DNA from: Athripsodes cinereus
Taxonomy: Eukaryota; Arthropoda; Insecta; Trichoptera; Leptoceridae
Direction of reading: 5' to 3'
Assembly: GCA_947579605.1 (NCBI GenBank)
Contig: OX388313.1
Location: 26,415,214-26,479,213, forward strand
Length of the DNA: 64,000 bases
Part shown: piece by piece, positions 11,134-22,500 of the stretch
Layout: every line of letters starts with the position of its first letter
Numbering within the stretch: the first letter of the stretch is position 1
Made by a program: the position numbers and the translations under genes
Notes under the pieces: generated by a model
The model's database searches: none
What the model saw: only the letters and a program-made list of their open reading frames with translations
What the model was told of the DNA's origin: nothing

Positions 11134-12061
11134 TTCTTTATTCTTTTCTTTTGTTTTTTCTCCGTTTAACGCTTCACTGTCAACCTTTCACAGTTAGTAC
11201 AGTCACTTAATCTAATTATTATTATTTTACATGTATAATTCCACACTTTCTAAAACTTTTAATGTGTCAGAGCCTCATCACAAAATAACTGTAAACAAAC
11301 GTGAAGTTGTCCACAAATATAGCAGTTGTGCGCATTCTCTCTTGCGCCTCTACATCACAGGTGAGGTAACTTAATAATTTTCTCAACTGGTGTTCGTAAA
11401 ATGCAGATAAGTTTGTGTATTCACGTTCGTAAATACACCATAGAGATATAAGCGGGCGCATACCATAGTTTGTTTTCTACTCTGATTACTAATTGTATTC
11501 GCCACCTTTATAATAATATTTCCTTTTCTATGATTTATATGTAAATATTGCAACACTAAGACTGTTATTCTGTTTACTAATTGTGTTTCTTTTTTTTCAT
11601 CGTGTGTCATGATATAGATATCAAAAATCTTGTTAAATTGAATAAAAGTGATTCTGTAAATGTATTCGTAGTAATATAAACCAATACTTTTGCTAATTTA
11701 TGTATGAAATTTGGATTGATGTTTTGAAATATTACCATCATATATTATGTGTCACAAACTGAATTGCTAAGGTTATACTGCATTAATTGAGGTGGTAAGT
11801 GCATACAACTCTGTCTTTTGGTTTTTTTCTTTACATTTTGATTATCATTTAACTATTTACACAGCAAGATTAACATTTTAAATATTTATATTGACTCTAA
11901 TGCACAACCCATCTAAAACTGCCTCGCGGTAAATCGCTCCTATAAAACAATCTTATCACTTATTTTTATTTGCTTACTATTCTATATTAAGTATAACACC
12001 TACTTTCTTTATTTATTTATATATTTTATTTTGTTTTATTTTATTTATTAATATTGTACAA
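11134..12061 (+). other. Unusually long ORF1-ORF2 spacer
   Basis: These 928 bp between two intact LINE ORFs hold no open frame continuing either protein. The last ~60 bases are T-rich (TTTATTTATATATTTTATTT type) and resemble a T-rich part of the element's own 3' UTR around 15325-15400. It may be a genuine spacer carrying a signal for ORF2 translation, or sequence acquired by this copy. Confidence 0.6.
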
Positions 12062-15000
12062 ATGGCTGAAACGGATGGCAATATGGATGGTGCGACACAG
12101 CATGGTGACTCTTTCCACTCCCTCCCTCCCTCTCCTTCCCGTTCCCCCTCTTCCTCAATCTCTTCCTACATCTCTGCTCAACAGTCTCTTTCTGATTCAT
12201 ATATTTCGGTTGCTAATTCTTCGACTGGCTTACCACCATCTTTTTCTGAACTCTTACAATCATCCCTTGACTCTTCTAGAAGAATTCTCAATATTTGTCA
12301 TATAAATGCACAGAGTATTCCCGCTCATCATAATGAACTACTTGCTTCTTTTTCAGATACTAATCTGCATGCTATCCTTGTCAGTGAATCTTGGCTTAAG
12401 CCCATGCTACCGTCGTCACTTTTCACTATCCCAGGGTTCAATCTGGTTCGCTGCGATAGAATTAACCGTGTGGGTGGTGGCGTCGCCATTTACCTACGGG
12501 AGGATATTGGTTATAAGGTCGTCTCATCTTCAGAATCACAGGTGGTGGGGGGAATGGAGTATTTATTCATTGAGGTACCTACCATGCACACTAAAGTTTT
12601 GCTGGGAGTTGTATACTGCCCTCCAGCATGCAACTACTTTGCAGAATTTGAAACCTTATTGGAGTCTTTGACTCATAAGTATGTACATAGTGTGATAATG
12701 GGCGATTTTAATACATGCATTATCAAGAATGATTATCGTTCTACTAAACTACTTAATGTGCTGAGCGCCTTGAATCTACAGGTGTTGCCACTGCTTCCAA
12801 CTCACCACACATACACTACAAACACCATATCAGAGACATTACTGGACTTAATCATTACATCTTTGCCTGACCATGTAAAACGTCATGGACAATTGACTGC
12901 TTCGGGTTTCTCAAACCATGACTTGATTTATTTATCATACAAAGTCAAACTACCTAAGGTGAAACCAAAAATTTACTCTTTTCGAAACTTTCGTCGCATA
13001 AATTTAGACCAACTATACGAGGATGCTGGAAAATTGACCTGGCAAAACATTTATGCATCTAATGACGTAAACTTTATGGTTGAGGAGTTCAACCGTTCCA
13101 TTACCAATCTCTTTGATAAACATGCCCCAGTAAAGTTTATTCCAATGAAGCATCCTCCAGCGCCTTGGCTTACAGATGAAATTCGAAAACTTATGGCCCG
13201 GCGAGATCGAGCAAAAGTAAAATTTAAAACATCTAAATCCTCTCTTAAATGGGAGAAGTACAAGCTTCTACGTAATCGTTGCTCACATCTCTGCCGTTTG
13301 GCTAAAAAAGATTTTTTTCTGTCCAGTATTGACTCATCCTCTCCTGGCGATGCGTGGAAATTTTTAAAGAAATATGGTCTGGGTAAGCAGAGCAATTCTG
13401 CTGATTCTGTAACTATTGGCCTTGATGAGTTGAATCTCCACTTTTCAACCCCGCCTGTTGAAATTGATCCCTCTATTAAAACCGCTTCTTTAAACAATCT
13501 TAGGGTTGTAAAGTCTTCCAGCGAACCCTTTAAGTTTAGATTGGTAACTTTGGAGGAGGTTCGCAAAACTCTCAGATCTATCAAGTCCACAGCTGTTGGG
13601 TGTGATGGTATAGGTTTGAAAATGATAAACCTTATCTCAGATTATATTACTCCAATCATTGTGTTTTTAATAAATTCTTCGTTTCTTTCAGCATCGTTTC
13701 CTAACCAGTGGAAAAAAGCAAATGTGATCCCGCTCGCTAAGGTTGACTCGCCATCTTCTCCAAAGGATTATCGACCTATATCAATTCTGCCTCTACTTTC
13801 AAAGATCATGGAAAAACTTGTGTATCAGCAATTGAATGACTATCTTCTGGCTAATAATTATCTCAATCAATTCCAGTCTGGTTTTCGTAGGGGACACAGT
13901 ACAACCACTGCCCTTCTTAAGATTTCTGAGGATGTCAGGTCCGCTATGGAGGTAAGACAATTGACATTGCTGACACTTTTAGACTTTAGTAGTGCCTTCA
14001 ATAGCGTAGATTTTGATATCCTTCTGGCCCGATTGGAGGCCCTAAATATTTCTGGCGATGCTCTCCGTTGGATGGACTCCTACCTTAGGGGCCGTCAGCA
14101 GAGAGTCTGTATAGGTGATGGAACATCCGATTGGGTCGGCCTTGGGGTGGGAGTCCCACAGGGTTGCATACTGTCCCCTTTACTCTTCTCTATCTTCATC
14201 AACCCGATTACTGAACATCTTCATGGAGCCTATCATCTTTATGCTGATGATCTCCAATTATACATTCACTTTGATCTGAATAATATTGATACTGCTTTTC
14301 TCAATATGAATACCAATCTCGAATATATAAATTTGTGGTGTAGAGACCATGGACTCTTGGTTAATCCAAGCAAATCGCAGGCAATCATTATCGGAAGTCC
14401 TAGGAGTCTGTCTTCTCTTACTTCACTTGCTCCTTTACCATCTTTAGTCTTAAATGACTCTACTATCCCCTTTTCTGATGTTGTTAAAAATCTGGGTTTA
14501 TTCTTCGATACTAAATTATCATGGTGGAAACAAGTCAACATGATCAGTAAAAAAGTATTTGGTTCGCTGCATTCGCTTAGGAGAATGCAGAATTTCCTTT
14601 CAGTAGACACAAAAAAACTATTGGTTCAGTCTTTAATTCATCCCTTATTTGACTATGCGGATGTCTGTTATTTGGATCTCTCGGTGGAAGGCTTGAATAA
14701 GTTGGAACGTCTTCAGAATACTTGCATTCGATATGTGTTCGGGCTCAAGAAGTATGATCATATATCTGAATATCGTGAACGCCTTGGCTGGCAAACTATT
14801 CCTCAACGCAGAAATGTTCACACTCTTTGTCTTCTTTATAAGGTTTTATTTGATCCCAACACTCCATTGTATCTGAAGGAAAGGTTTGAGTTTTTACACT
14901 CTCATGGACTACCACTACGATCGGCCTCCAACAATCTTCTGGTTATCCCGTCCCATCATTCGAGCTGTTACACCGATTCTTTTTCAGTTCATGGTGCTAG

Positions 15001-15079
15001 GTTGTGGAACCAGCTGCCGCAAAAAATTCGCACTTGTTCTTCTTTTTATATCTTCAAGAAGGAAGTTAATGGTCGCTAG
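12062..15079 (+). CDS. LINE ORF2: endonuclease-reverse transcriptase
   Basis: The ORF starts at an ATG in ACAAATGGC context and encodes 1005 aa. Residues 1-70 are Ser/Pro-rich. The APE-type endonuclease spans about 75-295, with N82 (HINAQSI), E109 (SESW), Y185 (GVVYCPP), D215/N217 (GDFN) and H286 (SNHDLI). A linker with basic helices follows. The reverse transcriptase spans roughly 510-790: DYRPIS at 569-574, QSGFRRGHST at 605-614, the motif A aspartate in LLDFSSAFNSVD (D641), GVPQGCILSPLLF at 697-709 and the catalytic YADD at 727-730. The C-terminal domain ends with SFSVHGARLWNQLP, which is shared with the sister copy at 50825. Every catalytic residue I can check is present, so the product could nick target DNA and prime reverse transcription there. 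I see no RNase H domain. Confidence 0.92.
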   Translation: MAETDGNMDGATQHGDSFHSLPPSPSRSPSSSISSYISAQQSLSDSYISVANSSTGLPPSFSELLQSSLDSSRRILNICHINAQSIPAHHNELLASFSDTNLHAILVSESWLKPMLPSSLFTIPGFNLVRCDRINRVGGGVAIYLREDIGYKVVSSSESQVVGGMEYLFIEVPTMHTKVLLGVVYCPPACNYFAEFETLLESLTHKYVHSVIMGDFNTCIIKNDYRSTKLLNVLSALNLQVLPLLPTHHTYTTNTISETLLDLIITSLPDHVKRHGQLTASGFSNHDLIYLSYKVKLPKVKPKIYSFRNFRRINLDQLYEDAGKLTWQNIYASNDVNFMVEEFNRSITNLFDKHAPVKFIPMKHPPAPWLTDEIRKLMARRDRAKVKFKTSKSSLKWEKYKLLRNRCSHLCRLAKKDFFLSSIDSSSPGDAWKFLKKYGLGKQSNSADSVTIGLDELNLHFSTPPVEIDPSIKTASLNNLRVVKSSSEPFKFRLVTLEEVRKTLRSIKSTAVGCDGIGLKMINLISDYITPIIVFLINSSFLSASFPNQWKKANVIPLAKVDSPSSPKDYRPISILPLLSKIMEKLVYQQLNDYLLANNYLNQFQSGFRRGHSTTTALLKISEDVRSAMEVRQLTLLTLLDFSSAFNSVDFDILLARLEALNISGDALRWMDSYLRGRQQRVCIGDGTSDWVGLGVGVPQGCILSPLLFSIFINPITEHLHGAYHLYADDLQLYIHFDLNNIDTAFLNMNTNLEYINLWCRDHGLLVNPSKSQAIIIGSPRSLSSLTSLAPLPSLVLNDSTIPFSDVVKNLGLFFDTKLSWWKQVNMISKKVFGSLHSLRRMQNFLSVDTKKLLVQSLIHPLFDYADVCYLDLSVEGLNKLERLQNTCIRYVFGLKKYDHISEYRERLGWQTIPQRRNVHTLCLLYKVLFDPNTPLYLKERFEFLHSHGLPLRSASNNLLVIPSHHSSCYTDSFSVHGARLWNQLPQKIRTCSSFYIFKKEVNGR

Positions 15080-15423
15080 TCTTCTGTTGCGTTTACATAC
15101 AAAAAATTCCTAAGGTTTTCAATATTTTTCTATATTTTTTATTTTTTTTTTATTTTTCGTGTATCCAAACACGATGAGCAGTCCTACCCCCATCCCTTCC
15201 ACTTTATCCCATCCGTCCCTACTCAACATCTGTGTCGAGTCGCTTATCCAATGTTATTTCTTTTGATTAGGTATTATATTTGAGTAGCTTATTTTATGTG
15301 TAAATTTATTTTGGTATACATATGTGTTTATTTATATATTTATCTATATATATATCTTAATTTATTTTATTTTGTTTTACTTATTTATTTATATATTATT
15401 ATTATTATTTGTTTTTGTTTAAT

Positions 15424-15570
15424 GGGTTAGTTGGAAGATATTGCGCTTCAGCAATAAACTCGCCCATTGCACAAAATTATGTATTTTATTGTTATGTTAC
15501 CATGTTTTTTCTTCTTTGTATACTAATTTTGTGCAATAAAGATTATTATTATTATTATTATTATTATTAT
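15424..15570 (+). promoter_or_regulatory. Structured LINE 3' end and (ATT)n tail
   Basis: A small hairpin pairs TATTGC (15439-15444) with GCAATA (15451-15456). Then CTCGCC and a perfect 14-bp stem, ATTGCACAAAATTA (15466-15479) with TAATTTTGTGCAAT (15524-15537), close a 44-nt loop. AAAG and the (ATT)n tail follow. The position directly before the tail, and conservation in two other copies, suggest the site where the element's own RT recognises its RNA. AATAAA at 15535-15540 could also act as a polyadenylation signal. Confidence 0.65.
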
Positions 15571-17721
15571 GTTTGAATATTTTTATTAGACGTTTAATTT
15601 ATCTCAAGGTATCTACTCTTACGAGTAAACGATGGAAGTATCCATATAATAACGAATTTGAAAACAGAAAATAAGAAAAAATGTACAAAAATTTCAAATA
15701 TCTCAGTAAATTTTCACAAAAATAACAAGAGAGTAGATACAAAATTAAAATTGACTTCCTACACTCGTTTATAAAGAATAAACAAAATCAAGTAGATCAA
15801 CTTAATTCAATTTAATGTTTTTTCTTCTCCTTGACATTTTTAAAAACTGCGAAGTAAAATAGAACTAGGGAGTTCGGGGGTAACGTCATTAAAATATGTC
15901 GAGTAAACCATTTTTTGAAGATACATATACTTTTAGTTCTTGCATAAATATTTTAGAGCGTTTTTCCATGTAGGTTCGTTAACATATTCACTATCGACAT
16001 AAGCACAAATCAATGAGATCGGAAAGCTTTCTAACAGTTTTCGTATTTATCAAACAAGTGATTTTAAAATTATACAAAGCATTTTATACAAACGCGCATC
16101 TATTGTATGTGTTCCTGGATAAAAAAAAAACTTAAATTAAAAATTGTATATATTATTTGTAGAGAAAGACTATGACACGAAAGATTATGTGAAAGGACAT
16201 ATTCCAAAAAACTGCCACATTTCTTCCTCTAAAGTTTCCCAAATCAACTAAACATTATTTTTTGTAGACTGCTTGATAGTAATTGTAAGATGATTTTTTC
16301 CCCTAGTACAACAAATTTGATTGATCTTTAAACAAATATATTTGATCTATAGAGTGCTAGTGAGTCATCATAGCTCCACTGGCGAGACTTATCAAAAACT
16401 TTGAGTTGTTCCAAGTTGTGACTTCACAATGCACTTGAATGAAAGAATGGGAACGAAAATTTATGATCGCTACTCAGTATGTAAAACAACTTAAAAGATT
16501 ATTTCGGATATTACTGACGATAAGACGATTCTTACAAGGATCATTACAGCTGAAGGCCAATGCGATCCCAAAAGATAACTAACAATATCCAGAGAACAAC
16601 ATAACTTCAAAACATCTTCAATTTTCCTGACAAACTCCGCATACGTCACGCCAAAGATATCAATGTATATAGCCAGACTATTAAACATTTAAACGGCCCT
16701 TCCTACTGGGGACTTTGCCAATATGTTTGTTCTGCTTTGAGGCTGGTAAAAAAATTGTTATGTCGAGAACGTCCATAATATGCATCGGGAACATATAATA
16801 TGTTAAAATTTTCCAGTAATATTGGATTAAATAATATGATACCGTTGAGCAATTTGAAGAAGTGACGGGCACAGATAGTATATAAACTAGTACAAAATAA
16901 ATAAAAATACATAATCTTAATGTCTTTGAAAAGCTTCGTTAAAATCATTAATAATTGCTTATGTTAATAAGAAGATATACTAGGTAACTAACCTAATTTG
17001 TATATTCCAGAATTTTGCTTTTATCAAAATTACATAATTAACATTAAATTTTAATATAATTAGGTCGTTTTAAGTTGAATAATAACATTATTATTAAGAC
17101 CGTGAGTAGCCTGGGCGATAAAACGAGGCTGTTAATAACGATTATTTCAAATAGTATTATTATAGCTTTATTTAATGTATTTTATTACTATTTCAATCGA
17201 TTATTTATTATTTTGGAAAGAGTTTTTGTTACTTAATGTGATATTTTATTATATTTTTGTAAGTAAAGTGATATTTTATGAAATAAATAGCTTCCTTGAA
17301 AACACAACTGAGTTTTATAGACTGATGATAATGTCTTGGCCTTTAAAACAGGCACGTGTTCGTGTTGTTCACCCACCTCATACCAACACTTTTTTTTACT
17401 TTCTACAAATAAAAATATGTCAGCTACATTTATTAGACACGTATGAAGATTTGCATCCAGTGCGTTCGAGCTTTTGAGTTTTGTAAACCATTTCTGTGAA
17501 AAATAAGGAGTTTTACATATTATTTTTCCTAAATTCTTAAAAGAATGATATAGTTTATTATAGTGAAAAGATTCCTCAATTCTCGCACCACATTTGAAAA
17601 CAGATCTATCTAATTTCCTATATATATTTTGTAATCGTAATAGTAATGTAACTTAAGTGCCTTTAAAGTTATTTTAAGTCTTTTATAAGGAATACTTAAA
17701 ATATATCACATCGCCGCGAAC
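15571..17721. other. AT-rich non-coding DNA
   Basis: This is the flank of the LINE. No gene, RNA or clear repeat is visible. The frames at 17175-17477 and 16491-16948 are short and uninformative. Confidence 0.55.
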
Positions 17722-17854
17722 GAGACTCCAATAGGACAAAGATTGCCTGGAAGGCCACCTAAAAGATGGAAAGATTGTTGGTCTTGAGCGTCGCAAGAGG
17801 ATACAAATTCCGAACAAACAGATCAATAATCTACTACAAGAAGAAGAAGAAGAC
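17722..17854 (+). pseudogene. RTE-like LINE C-terminus with GAA tail
   Basis: The plus strand encodes PIGQRLPGRPPKRWKDCW followed by stops, and ends in AAGAAGAAGAAGAAGA. It is the same family as 4958-5112 in the opposite orientation. It is truncated at the 5' side and frameshifted. Confidence 0.6.
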
Positions 17855-19034
17855 TTTTAATATGATACACATTATATTAAAATAAATATATGTTTTGCTA
17901 AGTACACTCTGTTTAAAAATAATATTTCGAATGAATGCATGATGCCGCAACATAAAAACACTTGGCACTGTTGACTTTGAAAAAGGCTATTGACTGTACT
18001 GTATATGTACATAATACAACGTCATCATTGTTTTACTGTACAACAGTTACGTAGATATTATGTACGTAAATGCGGAAAATTATTATACTTGTGTATTTAA
18101 TAGTAGGTACGTAAGTAACTTTAAGAGAATTATCTTCAGCAGAATTTCAATCTATGACACACCTTAATTATGTTAATCTTTGCCACCGCAATCTTTATGT
18201 TCACTGATGGGAAACGGTTATACCTACTCCTGAAGATTTAATTTTAGGACGCGATAAGACGATGGCTGTCACCAACTATTTACGTTACGTAAAGAAGAAG
18301 AAGAAAGAAAGCATATTATCTTTTGACTCGTTTATTTAGTTGTCAATCATGTAGCTTTGCTAACATATTTTGCCATTTTTTTAGCACTTTCAAATTATGG
18401 AATAGTTTGTTAAATGCTTGTTACGTGCAAATGAATTGCGGAAGAAATCGTTTACGCAAATAAATCGACCTTATTTAATTTCTTCTAAGCTTTAAATGTA
18501 CCTATTCGGATTACAATAATTTACAAAAAAACTGTATATTTTTTTATATTTATTGATTATTTTTGCATGTACAGGTAATTGGTTAGTTTACATTAGTATG
18601 GCCATGTAAGAAACAATTCGGTTGAGAGCGAGTTTATCTTGTGTTTATACATAAATGAAGATAGGTATGTTGATAAATAATGTAATTTTCCGATAAAAAA
18701 AGGGTAACATGTGTAATGTGTAGGTACTCTTAGTCTAGTTAATGTGTGTATGTTATGACCGGGGGGGTCAATCACCTATGTTTTTTCCCACAATTATTAT
18801 TTTCATATATACTTTATATTATTTATAGATAGGTACATATTAAATGTATCATTATATGCGCTATTAAATTAATTTTATACAATGTTCATGTAAAGTATGA
18901 TATTAATTTAATAATAATGTGTGAACTTTTTAATGCGAAATCAGAGATATTATGAGGAGCATATAATTAATTACAAAGGAGTCTTAAAATACTGCAAACT
19001 AAACGATATTCCGTTCGATATGATCCGTCATTTT
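17855..19034. other. AT-rich non-coding DNA
   Basis: No gene is visible. A purine run (AAAGAAGAAGAAGAAAGAAAG, about 18291-18311) may be the tail of a lost RTE-like insertion. A G7 run sits near 18759. Confidence 0.5.
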
Positions 19035-19176
19035 GGGTTAGTTGGAAGATATTGCGCTTCAGCGATAAACTCGCCAATTGCACAAAATTATGTGTTCTGT
19101 TGTTACTGTATGCCATGTTTTTTCTTCTTCTTTGTATACTAATTTTGTGCAATAAAGATTATTATTATTATTATTT
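19035..19176 (+). repeat. 3'-end-only copy of the CR1-like LINE
   Basis: About 142 bp aligns closely with 15424-15570 and begins abruptly at GGGTTAGTTGGAAGATATTG. The long stem is intact (19077-19090 with 19140-19153). The small hairpin has one U-G wobble (TATTGC with GCGATA). It ends in (ATT)n. This is a severely 5'-truncated insertion. Confidence 0.85.
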
Positions 19177-19317
19177 TGACTGAAACAAAATTGACTACCT
19201 AAATAATTATACGTGAAAATTAAACAGTGTTTAGTTTAACATTTTAAAACTCAAACAATTTATTTATTATCTAAAAATTATATTTTTAATTAAATATGTT
19301 ACTACCTGGTAGAACAA

Positions 19318-19498
19318 ATACATATTTATTTATTCTTTGCACATCATCAATATAAAACAGTGTTAACAAAATCATATAAAATTTATAATACTAAATAAAA
19401 CAATACAAAATTTAAAATACTAGAACGATAGGTATGCATAGGCGAGATTAACACTATCAAGTTATTTCTTCCATCTAGCCACGACACATTGAGATATG
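19318..19498 (-). repeat. 3' end of the sister CR1-like LINE
   Basis: The reverse complement aligns with 51250-51390. Shared blocks are CAATGTGTCGTGG, TAGATGGAAGAAAT, AATCTCGCC, TTTTGTTAACACTG and GATGATGTGCAAAGAATAAA, then an AATA tail. An insertion-like difference disturbs the left half of the long stem. The tail lies at the plus-strand left edge. Confidence 0.75.
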
Positions 19499-20439
19499 CT
19501 TAATTAAGATAAATAAATCTACTTATGTTCAATACTATCAATCAATAACAAAAGAAAAAATAAACTAAACTTAAAATAATATTTGACACACACCCATGGA
19601 TTATGGATTAGAAGGGATATACCATCTAATGTCATGAAAAACTAATAAATCTATAATGCAATAGGTATATTCTTGAGAAGCAAATATCTATTATTTAATT
19701 ATTTGCACTTGAATCCAATAACTTATGAATAATTAAAAAAGGGAAATGAAGGTGTATGAATGGTTGCGTAAAAATATTTCTTTAAATACAGTTCGTACTT
19801 TCAGGTTTCGCGTCTGAACAATTGCTCATTAGGCATGTATGGAATGAGCATTATATAACGATAAATTAAATACGTGGGTATCTCCTTAATTTAATTGTCA
19901 AATCTAAATGAAGGTGTATTTTGAATTTAAGAATCAAAATAAAAGAAAAGCAAGTGTTGTGTGTTTGTTTTATTAAAATTATCAACCAAATTGTGGTAAT
20001 ATTTTTTTTACTACGAATGCATGACAAATGTAAAAAGTCTAGTCCCACCACTGCTAATTATGATGTTATTTAGCATGAGTTTTAAACTGAAAATCAGAGT
20101 AATTTCTGTTTCTGTCCAAGTTACCTTTGAACTAGCTTTGAGATTAATAATGATAGCTAGTTCTCATAGTTGATCAAGTTATTTATACTTTTCTTTACAG
20201 ACTGCAGCAATATGGCAGATAGTTCGTGATCTGGTGGTTGAAATACGAGACCAATAACATAATATTAACTGACCGGCCTTGATGCGAAAATCGTACCTAC
20301 GATATCTTCCGATACAATTCACAAGAAAAATAATAAATATAAAAACGCAAACTTTGCCAATTCATCGCTATGTGAAGGTATGAAAAACGAGACTCGAAAA
20401 CATTTACAATACGTGCATAATAGCAAAATACGAGTATAC
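19499..20439. other. AT-rich non-coding DNA
   Basis: No gene is visible. A small palindrome, TGCTCATT...AATGAGCA, lies near 19823-19852. Confidence 0.5.
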
Positions 20440-20693
20440 TATACCTACTACTATACTATACCATCACGGCATATCCCACAAGTGGGGTAGCCAGCAGATC
20501 AGCTGCACGTAAGATTCATGCAAACTGTCCTCTTCGTGCCAATATAAAATCAAGACATTCAGGATGGGTGGCAAGCCTCATCGCTGAATTTAAGATGTAA
20601 AATGTCTTATTTTTTTCGAACACCTGCCTTTTACAGGACACTCGAAAACTTACGTAGAAGAGTGGGAGACCAATTCTTTACCGGGTGCTCCAC
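20440..20693 (-). repeat. S1 SINE-like copy, full length
   Basis: This is one of the best-preserved copies. Read on the minus strand it starts at GTGGAGCACCCGG and continues with TTGGTCTCCCACTCTTC, TTTTCGAGTGTCCTGTAAAA, CAGGTGTTCGA, CAGCGATGAGGC, CATCCTGAATGTCTTG, GGCACGAAGAGGACAG, GCTGATCTGCTGGCTACC, CCACTTGTGGGATATGCC and GTGATGGTATAGTATAG, then a TAGTAGG tail. It has no open reading frame. The lack of coding, discrete ends and repeated occurrence argue for a SINE-like element. Confidence 0.8.
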
Positions 20694-22361
20694 GGGATAG
20701 TAGCCAAAGAATAGTCCAAATATACAATTTGCGTTTTCTAAGCTATACTTTTTCTATAATCAATCACAAAGTTATTCAGGACGAGTGATATCTCTTAGTA
20801 ATTAATAAAAAGAAAGTATAAAATTTGAAATTAGACTATCACCCTCTTTCTAATCCACAATAAAAGGGAAACGAAGAAAAGGGTTGAATTTGTACATATT
20901 TTATAAAGATAGAAATCCATTAATTTTATTGTGACTCGATAATATTTATTCGAATCTAATAAATAGCAAGATATTTATAGATGGAATAATTCGTAAATGG
21001 TTTTGCATTCCTCACAAAACAACATTGTATTGGATGTGGAGACTTGGTTGCCTTGAAAAATCGCACGCAGCGCCAACGATACCGAATCAATATAGTATAG
21101 ATACAATAAATACTAGAACGTACATACTATGAAACAGGTATGTATGAATAATCACAATATAGTCGCCTTGTGATTAAAAATGATTAACTTATAAAATTTT
21201 AATGATGAGATTGTGGGCAGAAAAGAAAATCATTTAGACATTACAATTGTACACATATCTTTAATGGTTGTTTATTTGGCACATAATAGCTCTTAAGGCA
21301 ATTCAGGAGAAGATGCAAAGGGGCAGGTGTCACATACGTGTTCTGAAATACTTGGTATATAGTTTTGGAAATGCTAGCAATGGACAAGGATTTCTGGGGT
21401 AATTATCTAGTTGCAATGAACAATGAAATAAATAACTCAATTAGGACAATAAAAGGGAGTAAGTCATATGCACAATATTATAAACATATTATGAAGAAAC
21501 GTATTTTTTACCAGGTACGTCACTTAATGGAAAATATAGAAATTAATTAATTAATGCAATTATCACAATATAAAAATATACGTAAACCTATACGTACTAA
21601 TTTGATTGGTTTGTTTTTTCTGTATTTAAAATTCGTATTGCTTCGACACAAAAATTATTCTAACTGTTCCCTAAAATTTTAATAAAAGCATAAATACGTC
21701 AATATAATTTTAATTGATGTTCTTCCAGACAGAATGTCTGGGATACAAGGAAATGTAAAAATACTCATAAAGAAAAATAAAGGATAAAGAAAGGATAGAA
21801 CCCATATAAGATAAGCTTATCCTTATGATAATAAAATTCGAACAGAAACGTTAGTTAACTTTCGATCTACGTCAATCTGTTACGTGAACGTGTATTACGA
21901 TAGCATTACTCATAATTACTTATCTACATATCTGCTATTAGAGTTTAATGACATAAGTAGTCTATAAAAATATAATATATATTAAATGCAAGATAATGAT
22001 TGTAAATAATTGTACCTACATATGAATATAATTATGTATTTGCAGAATCTAAAGAGTTTTATATTCGCGTCCATTTTCATGTGTCTATGAGATTGTAAAC
22101 ATTTGTATATTATCCGCTAAAGATTTATTACACAAAACACAGGAAAACTATTGACTCCTCTACAAACTTTCATCTATTGAACGCATTTATCGATTCAATG
22201 TATCTTGTATGCATCGATCTGGATAAATGTTATCCATTAACGTCATTTAATTTATGTAAACATATTAATGTATGTATGTATGTATGTATGTTTATAATTT
22301 ATAAATGTGTATAATTTTCAGTTCTTATAAAATAATGTATGCCACAGTTATATAGTTTGCT
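20694..22361. other. AT-rich non-coding DNA with (ATGT)n
   Basis: A tetranucleotide repeat of ATGT units lies at about 22269-22293. No gene is visible; the 61-aa frame at 21365 shows no family features. Confidence 0.55.
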
Positions 22362-22500
22362 AGAAGGCGAATGGAGAGAGCTTTAGAAGAAAGGCTGAAG
22401 ACGCACTTTTTTGTTGGGAGTTTCGGGTGATGGACGCGGTATACGGCGCCCTTGAGATCATGTTATTGATTAAACGGCGTAACATAACACACTTGTGCCT
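22362..22500 (+). pseudogene. LINE ORF2 C-terminus, ATC-tail family
   Basis: The plus strand encodes RALEERLKTHFFVGSFG and a TGA at 22428-22430. The UTR words GACGCGGTATACGGCGCCC and TTGAG, then AAACGGCG, follow. The relic at 49523 has FKRRLKTHLFAGSF and the same UTR. The F-K-x-R-L-K-T-x-L-F motif is common at the end of LINE ORF2 proteins. Only the extreme 3' part remains. Confidence 0.65.

Larger units (their letters stand above)
10400..15570 (+). mobile_element. Near-complete CR1-like non-LTR retrotransposon (LINE)
   Basis: The unit has a 5' leader with a GTGTGTGT run, ORF1 (10468-11133), a 928-bp spacer, ORF2 (12062-15079) and a roughly 490-bp 3' UTR ending in (ATT)n. Both ORFs are uninterrupted, so the copy is young enough to keep coding capacity. 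The endonuclease-RT layout, the NAQSI and YADD motifs and the short-repeat rather than poly(A) tail fit the Jockey/CR1 superfamily. I favour a CR1/Daphne/Kiri-type clade but cannot place it more precisely by eye. The 3' end is fixed by comparison with the truncated relative at 19035-19176. The 5' end is uncertain by perhaps 100 bp. Confidence 0.85.

Noticed and set aside
13051..13590. 179-aa frame antisense to ORF2
   Set aside because: It is a shadow of the LINE ORF2 reading frame.
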